DNA of 7,908 nucleotides from Clostridiales bacterium (lineage in GTDB: Bacteria > Bacillota > Clostridia > Christensenellales > Borkfalkiaceae). Under the pieces are notes generated by a model. It ran no database searches, was not told where the DNA came from, and saw only the letters and a program-made list of their open reading frames with translations. Numbering within the stretch: the stretch's first letter is position 1; each line of letters starts with the position of its first letter. Shown here piece after piece: positions 1 to 5,134 of the stretch. Made by a program: the position numbers and the translations under genes. Where the stretch lies: the NCBI GenBank assembly GCA_003503945.1, contig DOCD01000149.1:1-7908 (forward strand). Direction: 5' to 3'.

Positions 1-2
1 AC

Positions 3-8
3 GGAGGT
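3..8 (+). promoter_or_regulatory. Ribosome binding site of oppA
   Basis: GGAGGT lies 7 bases before the ATG at 16. It is a near-perfect Shine-Dalgarno sequence and supports that ATG as the start. No promoter can be assessed because the window begins just upstream. Confidence 0.85.
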
Positions 9-15
9 AATAACA

Positions 16-102
16 ATGACAACAAAAACTAAAAAAACGACGGCGGTTATGGCGGCGTTTGCGGTTATTACAACCGCTTCCGCAGGGTTTATCTCTGCGT
101 GC
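16..102 (+). other. Lipoprotein signal peptide of OppA
   Basis: Residues 1-29 have three parts: a basic N-region with lysines at 4, 6 and 7; a hydrophobic core rich in Ala, Val and Phe; and a lipobox I-S-A-C. Signal peptidase II would cut before Cys29, which becomes diacylated. The polar segment that follows (PKAENGG) is a typical flexible tether. Confidence 0.88.
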
Positions 103-2514
103 GCGCCCAAGGCTGAAAACGGCGGCTATACTTATAACGATTATATGTCATCGCTTGCAACAAACTGGAACCCGCATACGTGGGAAATGAACGTGGATAA
201 CGATATCCTTAATTTTGTGGCAAGTCCGTTTGTGGACGTGTCAATCGACGATTCTGCGGAGGGCATATACCAGTGGGTATACGAAATGGCTACCTCGGTA
301 GAGGACGTAACGAAAGCCAACGTCGCAGACCTTGCAAAATACGGCTCTTCTTATACGGGCACGCCCGATGCGGGTTACGTATACGAAATCAAACTCAACC
401 CCGACGCATGCTGGCAGAACGGCGTAAAGATTACTGCGGACGACTATCTGTACTCCATGGAGCAGCTGCTCCGTTCGGATATGCGCAACTACCGCGCAAA
501 CCTTTATATTTCGGGCGAAAACGCGCTTGCGGGCGCGAGGGCGTTCTATAATTCCGACGCGCCTATTTACAGCCCGGTGGTTCCGGCTTACGGCGAAGGC
601 GAAACGCCCGACTATTCGTTAGATATAACTTCAAAAAACGTGTACATTAACCTTACTTCGGAAGATATGACGGTTGCGCCCTATTCGTTCAAATTTTTGT
701 ACGAACGCGAGTTCATTGAGCCCGAAGCGTACGCGGCTTTCGACGGTGCGGCAAATGCATACGGATATATTCAGGTAACCGACGACAACAAACAGGCGGT
801 TTACACGATTGTGGACCAGTATTTATCCGCATTCGATATGTCCATTTACACCGACGAGGGCAAAACGCAGATAAACGAAGACCTTTTCAAGGAATTCCTT
901 TTCTATATAAGCGGCACGGGCGACCACGTGACCTTCGATAAGGTCGGCTTGTACAAGGTGGACGATTACACGATTCGTTACGTTCTGAACACCTATGAAG
1001 AGAAGGGTTATTTCCTTTCCTCGCTTACAGGCGCTACCTGGCTCGTGTACAAGGATTTGTACGAAGCCAACTTCGATACCTCCGGCGAGCTCGTTACTAC
1101 TTCCTACGGTACGAGCGTGGATAAAACGATGTCGTACGGGGTTTACAAATTGCAGACCTACGAAGCCGACAGGCAGCTCGTGCTCGTTCACAACGAAAAC
1201 TGGTACGGCTTCGATAAGGACGAAAACGGCGACCTTGTCCGCGACGAATACGGCAATCTCGTTTCGCACACCAAATTCGAGGTGGACGGAAAGCACGTTC
1301 GCCAGTGGCAGACCTCCAAAATCGTCATAGACGTAATTCAGCCCGACACGGCGGAAAGCGTTTTCCTTAAAGGCGATTTGACGAGCTGGGCTCCGTCGGC
1401 TACCAAAATGTCGGAATACAGGACGAGCGACAAGCTGTATTCGGTTGACGATACGTACACGACTTATCTGTACTTCAACACCGATTTAAACGCGCTTAAA
1501 GGTATGGATACGGCGGAGGGCAACGAAAACAGCGTAGTTGTAAGAAACGACAACTTCCGCAAAGCGTTCAGCCTTGCAATAAACCGTTCGGAGTGGGTTT
1601 CGGCTACGGCGGGATATCACCCCGCATACTCGTTAATGAACGGGCTGTACTTCTACGACATATTCAACAACCCCGATTCGAGCTATCGCAAGAGCGACGA
1701 AGCGATGCAGGCGATATGTAACCTTTACGGCGTCGAATACGGTGCGGATAAAACCTATAAGACGCTCGAAGAAGCCTATGGCTCGATAACGGGCTACAAC
1801 CTGACCGAAGCGAAAGAGCTTATGAAAAAGGCTTACACGGAAATCGCGGCGGATTCGAGCTACGGTTACACGGGCGGCAATATAAAAATACGAATTGCCT
1901 GGTCTGGCGGCGCGCTTACGTCCGATCACCAGCAGCAGGTCGCGCTTCTCGAAAAATATATAAACGCGGCGGCGGAGGGCTCGGGCTTCGGCAAAATCAC
2001 GCTCGAAGCGGTAGGCAACGTTGATACGCCTTATTCTCAGGTTCCCGCGGGTAAATTCGCGATAGGCTACGGCGCGTGGGGCGGTGCGGCGTTCTATCCT
2101 TTCCGCAACTTCCAGGTTTATATGGACCCCGACAGCTACGATTTGAACGAGGCCGGTTGCTGGGACCCCACTACCGAAACGGTTACGCTTAATGTGGGAG
2201 GCACAGACGTTACTATGACCTGGCAGAAGTGGAGCCAGAGCATGATGGGCGTAGGCGAGTACGCCACCGCGGACAATGCGACAAAGCTTTCGATTACCGC
2301 GCAGCTCGAAGAAAAGTACCTTTCGAAGTATTACTCGATACCGCTTTCTTCGATGACGAACAACACCATACTATCGTATAAGGTAAGCTATTACACCGAA
2401 AACTACAATATTATGTACGATTTCGGCGGGCTCAGGCTTATGGTTTATAACTACAACGACGACCAGTGGGCGGAGTTCGTAAAGAAAAACAACGGTAAAT
2501 TGAGTTACGTTTAA
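16..2514 (+). CDS. oppA: Oligopeptide ABC transporter substrate-binding lipoprotein (SBP family 5)
   Basis: This is the extracellular peptide-binding component of an Opp-type importer; it captures substrate and delivers it to OppB/OppC. The start has a lysine-rich N-terminus, a hydrophobic stretch at residues 11-25 and a lipobox ISAC with the lipidated Cys at 29, so the mature protein should be membrane-anchored. Family 5 landmarks are the CWQNGVKITADDY block at 132-144, the YGVYKLQTY block at 374-382 followed by VHNENWYG at 391-398, and FRKAFSLAINRSEW at 514-527. At 832 residues it is much longer than the usual 500-650. Extra length includes a long region at 165-310 and an Asp/Gly-rich loop at 400-425 that contains an EF-hand-like sequence. 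It is the first gene of the operon and is separated from oppB by a hairpin. The assignment to family 5 is firm; peptide as substrate is inferred from the operon, and its length preference cannot be read. Confidence 0.93.
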   Translation: MTTKTKKTTAVMAAFAVITTASAGFISACAPKAENGGYTYNDYMSSLATNWNPHTWEMNVDNDILNFVASPFVDVSIDDSAEGIYQWVYEMATSVEDVTKANVADLAKYGSSYTGTPDAGYVYEIKLNPDACWQNGVKITADDYLYSMEQLLRSDMRNYRANLYISGENALAGARAFYNSDAPIYSPVVPAYGEGETPDYSLDITSKNVYINLTSEDMTVAPYSFKFLYEREFIEPEAYAAFDGAANAYGYIQVTDDNKQAVYTIVDQYLSAFDMSIYTDEGKTQINEDLFKEFLFYISGTGDHVTFDKVGLYKVDDYTIRYVLNTYEEKGYFLSSLTGATWLVYKDLYEANFDTSGELVTTSYGTSVDKTMSYGVYKLQTYEADRQLVLVHNENWYGFDKDENGDLVRDEYGNLVSHTKFEVDGKHVRQWQTSKIVIDVIQPDTAESVFLKGDLTSWAPSATKMSEYRTSDKLYSVDDTYTTYLYFNTDLNALKGMDTAEGNENSVVVRNDNFRKAFSLAINRSEWVSATAGYHPAYSLMNGLYFYDIFNNPDSSYRKSDEAMQAICNLYGVEYGADKTYKTLEEAYGSITGYNLTEAKELMKKAYTEIAADSSYGYTGGNIKIRIAWSGGALTSDHQQQVALLEKYINAAAEGSGFGKITLEAVGNVDTPYSQVPAGKFAIGYGAWGGAAFYPFRNFQVYMDPDSYDLNEAGCWDPTTETVTLNVGGTDVTMTWQKWSQSMMGVGEYATADNATKLSITAQLEEKYLSKYYSIPLSSMTNNTILSYKVSYYTENYNIMYDFGGLRLMVYNYNDDQWAEFVKKNNGKLSYV
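1213..1248 (+). other. EF-hand-like Asp/Asn loop within OppA
   Basis: Residues 400-411 read DKDENGDLVRDE. This fits the 12-residue EF-hand calcium loop: acidic or Asn side chains at positions 1, 3 and 5, Gly at 6, an aliphatic residue at 8 and Glu at 12. It lies directly after the conserved NENWYG block of the binding protein. No second EF-hand loop was seen, and the flanks were not shown to be helical, so calcium binding is only a possibility. Confidence 0.4.
1219..1266 (+). repeat. Imperfect 24-base tandem repeat in oppA
   Basis: Two 24-base units, at 1219-1242 and 1243-1266, match at 16 of 24 positions. They encode DENGDLVR and DEYGNLVS, an 8-residue repeat of the form D-E-x-G-[DN]-L-V-x. 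Both units stay in frame, so this looks like a small in-frame duplication that lengthened a surface loop. Confidence 0.5.
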
Positions 2515-2520
2515 TCTGAC

Positions 2521-2572
2521 GGCAGAAAATTTCAAGGGGTAACGGGGGAAAAACTCCCGTTACCTGTCTGCC
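2521..2572 (+). promoter_or_regulatory. Intercistronic hairpin between oppA and oppB
   Basis: The core stem pairs 2538-2548 (GGTAACGGGGG) with 2554-2564 (CTCCCGTTACC). It has 11 base pairs, one of them G-U, around an AAAAA loop. A second, outer stem pairs GGCAGA (2521-2526) with TCTGCC (2567-2572) across an asymmetric internal loop. No run of T follows, so it is not a standard intrinsic terminator. In binding-protein operons such structures usually shield the 3' end of the upstream message and let the lipoprotein be made in excess over the membrane complex. That role is inferred; the pairing is visible directly. Confidence 0.75.
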
Positions 2573-2578
2573 TATAAT

Positions 2579-2583
2579 AAGGA
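2579..2583 (+). promoter_or_regulatory. Ribosome binding site of oppB
   Basis: AAGGA lies 9 bases before the ATG at 2593. A second in-frame ATG at 2599 would be 15 bases away, so the first is preferred. The site is weaker than those of oppA, oppD and oppF. Confidence 0.65.
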
Positions 2584-2592
2584 AACAATATT

Positions 2593-3558
2593 ATGCGAAT
2601 GTTCAAATACGTAGTGAAGAGGGTGCTTTTGATGCTCCTTTCCTTCTTCGTAATAATAACCGTCTGCTTTGTGCTCGTACGTATGCTGCCGCGCAATCTG
2701 CCGACGGATAAAAACCTTGCGGCGGTAATCGAAGCACGCTGGGAGGCTTTGGGCTACAACAAGCCCATTATAGTGCAGTACGGCATCTATCTCAAAAATA
2801 TTTTCACCGCGTGGGATTTCGGCACAAGCTGGTACATTTCCACTTTGACCCCCGCGTGGGACGTAATCGTCGACAGGCTCGCGCCTACGGTGCTCGTAAA
2901 CCTGTATTCGCTTCTGTTTTCGATACCCATAGGCTTGCTTCTGGGTATACTTGCGGCGGTCAAAAAAAATAAATGGCAGGATACGTTTATAAGTACGGCA
3001 ACGATGATTTTCATTTCCGTTCCGTCGTATGTATACGCTTTCCTCGTGCAGTACTTTTTCTACTATAAGCTGGGCTGGTTCCCCGCGATTGTGTCCTCGC
3101 TTGCCGACGCGGGCGGGTCGTGGCTGTCGCCCAAAATGTTTTACAGTATGATTTTGCCCGTGCTCGCGCTGTCATTCGGCGAAATAGCGGGGCTGTGCCG
3201 CTATACCCGTGCGGAGCTCACCGAAACGCTTACCTCGGACTATATGCTTCTCGCAAGGACGAAGGGGCTCACCCGCGGTCAGGCGACCGTGCGCCACGCC
3301 CTGCGCAACGCTATGGTTCCGATACTTCCCATGATAATTTCAAGCTTTATATCCATACTCGGCGGTTCGATGATTATCGAGCAGATTTTCTCTATCCCCG
3401 GCGTAGGTAAGCTGTACATTCAGTCTATCCAGCTTCTGGATTACGACGTGTTTATGATGGATACGGTATTTTACACCTTCATAGGCTTGCTCGCGGGCAT
3501 AGTGGTGGATATAAGCTACGGCTTTATCGACCCGAGAATACGTATGGGGGAAAGATAA
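2593..3558 (+). CDS. oppB: Oligopeptide ABC transporter permease OppB
   Basis: This is one of the two membrane subunits that form the peptide channel. The 321 residues match the usual OppB length. The N-terminal segment FKYVVKRVLLMLLSF leads into TM1 (about 9-31). An extracytoplasmic stretch follows at 32-95, including the family-typical WDFGTSW at 74-80. Five more hydrophobic segments lie at about 97-119, 133-156, 182-202, 243-263 and 287-308. The cytoplasmic EAA-type coupling loop, which docks on the ATPases, is at 213-240 (LTSDYMLLARTKGLTRGQ, then RHALRNA). The C-terminus FIDPRIRMGER is typical of the family. The gene follows the oppA hairpin and ends 1 base before oppC. Unlike its partners it carries no insertion. 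OppB rather than DppB is chosen by operon type only; the substrate is not readable. Confidence 0.93.
   Translation: MRMFKYVVKRVLLMLLSFFVIITVCFVLVRMLPRNLPTDKNLAAVIEARWEALGYNKPIIVQYGIYLKNIFTAWDFGTSWYISTLTPAWDVIVDRLAPTVLVNLYSLLFSIPIGLLLGILAAVKKNKWQDTFISTATMIFISVPSYVYAFLVQYFFYYKLGWFPAIVSSLADAGGSWLSPKMFYSMILPVLALSFGEIAGLCRYTRAELTETLTSDYMLLARTKGLTRGQATVRHALRNAMVPILPMIISSFISILGGSMIIEQIFSIPGVGKLYIQSIQLLDYDVFMMDTVFYTFIGLLAGIVVDISYGFIDPRIRMGER
3546..3550 (+). promoter_or_regulatory. Weak ribosome binding site of oppC inside oppB
   Basis: GGGGG in the last codons of oppB lies 9 bases before the oppC ATG at 3560. It is a poor Shine-Dalgarno match. With only 1 base between the oppB stop and the oppC start, oppC translation probably depends on ribosomes finishing oppB. 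Confidence 0.5.
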
Positions 3559-3559
3559 A

Positions 3560-5134
3560 ATGGACGATAAATTCAATAAAATTCCCAAAGACAAATTCGA
3601 GTTTGCCGACGGCGGCGACGTATATCACGACAAATCGTTATCGACCAAGCCCGTCGGGTACTTCCGCGACGCCTTCAACCGCTTCCGCAAAAGCAAGGCG
3701 GCGGTAGTCGCCGCGATAATAATCGCGCTTATCGTGCTGTTTGCGATTTTCGCGCCCCTTTTCAACACCCGCTACGATTCGTCGTTTATGGACCCGTATT
3801 ACGCAAGAAAGGTTCCGCGTAACATCGCGCTTTCCAAAATCGGCATAGCCGACGGTACCGTTTCGCGCGACAGCTCCGAAAAGGGACTTATTTACAATCT
3901 GTCGATAGGTATCGGTGCGGAGGACGGCGAGGGCAAGGGCGGCATAAGCTCGAAGGACGCTATGGACGGGTATTATCAGCCCGTTAAAAAAATAGGCGAC
4001 AAAAAGCAGTCGGCGGGTTCGTCGATTTACCCCATTAAGCTCGAAAACTATCTTGAAGTAGGCTTTATTTACAGACAGATTCCCCGGTCGCAGTATGCCG
4101 AAATAGTAGAGTGGCAAAATCAAACGGGACTGCGCGTTCTGTATCCTCTCGTTGCGGATAACGGATACTGCCCCGACCCGACCGAGGCGAACTATTGGTA
4201 CAAAATGGACTCCCGCCTCAATCCTCTGCGCGTGGGCGCCGACGGAAAAACTTCGGTTATTTCCTACAACGACAATAATTTTACGCTCGAAGACAACTAT
4301 CTTCGTGACGAAGCGGGCAACCCCGTGTACTATCAGTATGCGGGCGGCGGCAGCAGCGCGGAAAACGCAGAGTACAAGGTGCGCGTACTGTACTACAATT
4401 ATTACAGGTACGTAAACGGGTTCGAGCCGCAGTATCTTTTCGGCACGGACAGTCAGGGCTACGACCTTGCGTTAAGGCTTGCAAGCGGCATAAAACTTAG
4501 CCTTCTGGTTGCATTGTTCGTGTCGGTCATAAACCTGTTCATAGGCGCGGTATACGGCGCGATAGAGGGCTATTACGGCGGCAAGACCGACCTTATTATG
4601 GAGCGCATAAGCGACATTCTGTCGGGTATGCCCTTCATAGTGCTCGCAACGCTGTTCCAGCTTCACTTTGCGGCGAAGGTGGGGGTTATCCCCAGCCTGT
4701 TGTTTGCGTTCGTTTTAACGGGCTGGATAGGCACGGCATCAACGGTCAGGACGCAGTTTTACAGGTTCAAAAATCAGGAATACGTGCTTGCGGCAAGGAC
4801 GCTCGGCGCGCGCGACAGAAGGATTATCTGGAAGCATATTTTCCCCAACTCGTTGGGTATGATAATAACCTCTTCCGCGCTCGTAATCCCCGGCGTAATC
4901 TTCAACGAAAGCATGTTAAGCTTCCTCGGCATAGTAAATTTAGGCAATTCCTCGACGACCAGCCTCGGCACGCTGCTTTCCGACGCGTCGGCTATCTGGA
5001 CTAACTGCCCGCACCTTATGCTTTTCCCCGCAATCGTAATTTCGCTTTTGATGATATGTTTCAATCTGTTCGGCAACGGCTTGCGCGACGCGTTCAATCC
5101 GGGGCTGCGCGGCACGGAGGGCGGAAATGGATAA
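3560..5134 (+). CDS. oppC: Oligopeptide ABC transporter permease OppC with a large extracytoplasmic insertion
   Basis: This is the second membrane subunit, expected to pair with OppB. At 524 residues it is far longer than the usual 290-340. The cytoplasmic N-terminus with FRDAFNRFRKSKAA (35-48) and TM1 (about 46-67) are canonical. The family normally passes within a few tens of residues to a motif like FGTDSQGYDLALRLASGIKLSL; here that motif begins only at 294. Residues about 72-288 are therefore additional and lie outside the cell. They are polar and rich in Tyr, Gly, Asp and Asn, with one Cys at 204. The core then resumes: TM2 (about 311-331), TM3 and TM4 (about 354-396), the EAA loop YVLAARTLGARDRRIIWKHI at 408-427, TM5 (about 433-453) and TM6 (about 486-506). 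The end overlaps oppD by 8 bases. The insert may form a docking platform for the large OppA; that is inference. Confidence 0.92.
   Translation: MDDKFNKIPKDKFEFADGGDVYHDKSLSTKPVGYFRDAFNRFRKSKAAVVAAIIIALIVLFAIFAPLFNTRYDSSFMDPYYARKVPRNIALSKIGIADGTVSRDSSEKGLIYNLSIGIGAEDGEGKGGISSKDAMDGYYQPVKKIGDKKQSAGSSIYPIKLENYLEVGFIYRQIPRSQYAEIVEWQNQTGLRVLYPLVADNGYCPDPTEANYWYKMDSRLNPLRVGADGKTSVISYNDNNFTLEDNYLRDEAGNPVYYQYAGGGSSAENAEYKVRVLYYNYYRYVNGFEPQYLFGTDSQGYDLALRLASGIKLSLLVALFVSVINLFIGAVYGAIEGYYGGKTDLIMERISDILSGMPFIVLATLFQLHFAAKVGVIPSLLFAFVLTGWIGTASTVRTQFYRFKNQEYVLAARTLGARDRRIIWKHIFPNSLGMIITSSALVIPGVIFNESMLSFLGIVNLGNSSTTSLGTLLSDASAIWTNCPHLMLFPAIVISLLMICFNLFGNGLRDAFNPGLRGTEGGNG
3773..4423 (+). other. Extracytoplasmic insertion domain of OppC
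   Basis: Residues about 72-288, between TM1 and the conserved FGTD motif, are not part of the usual OppC fold. The segment is hydrophilic, carries no transmembrane stretch and ends in a tyrosine-rich run (YYNYYRY, 278-284). I recognise no named domain in it. From memory, the Streptococcus Ami system has a permease (AmiC) lengthened at a similar place, so large outer inserts have precedent in Gram-positive Opp systems. The edges are estimates from the family pattern, good to about 10 residues. Confidence 0.7.
5116..5120 (+). promoter_or_regulatory. Ribosome binding site of oppD inside oppC
   Basis: GGAGG lies 6 bases before the ATG at 5127, within the last codons of oppC. It decides the oppD start and indicates translational coupling, because the oppC stop codon (5132-5134) lies just after that start. 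Confidence 0.85.

Noticed and set aside
823..1296. Antisense open frame of 157 residues under oppA
   Set aside because: It lies opposite a well-conserved gene, has no ribosome site that I can see, and its composition is what the reversed codons of oppA give. The same applies to 3638-4123 and 6012-6425 on the - strand.
2573..2578. TATAAT, a perfect -10 box just before oppB
   Set aside because: No -35 box is found 16-18 bases upstream, where the hairpin arm lies, and the TG of an extended -10 is one base out of place. A start here would leave almost no leader before the ATG at 2593. Probably chance.
2538..2578. Intrinsic terminator after oppA
   Set aside because: The stem is strong, but TGTCTGCCTATAATAA follows it with no T-run. 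oppB to oppF clearly belong with oppA, so full termination is unlikely.
4152..4415. Sense-strand open frames in other phases, also at 273-551, 995-1330, 3120-3410 and 6836-7222
   Set aside because: All lie inside opp genes with clear family motifs in the main frame; their translations are rich in Arg and Pro and lack recognisable motifs.
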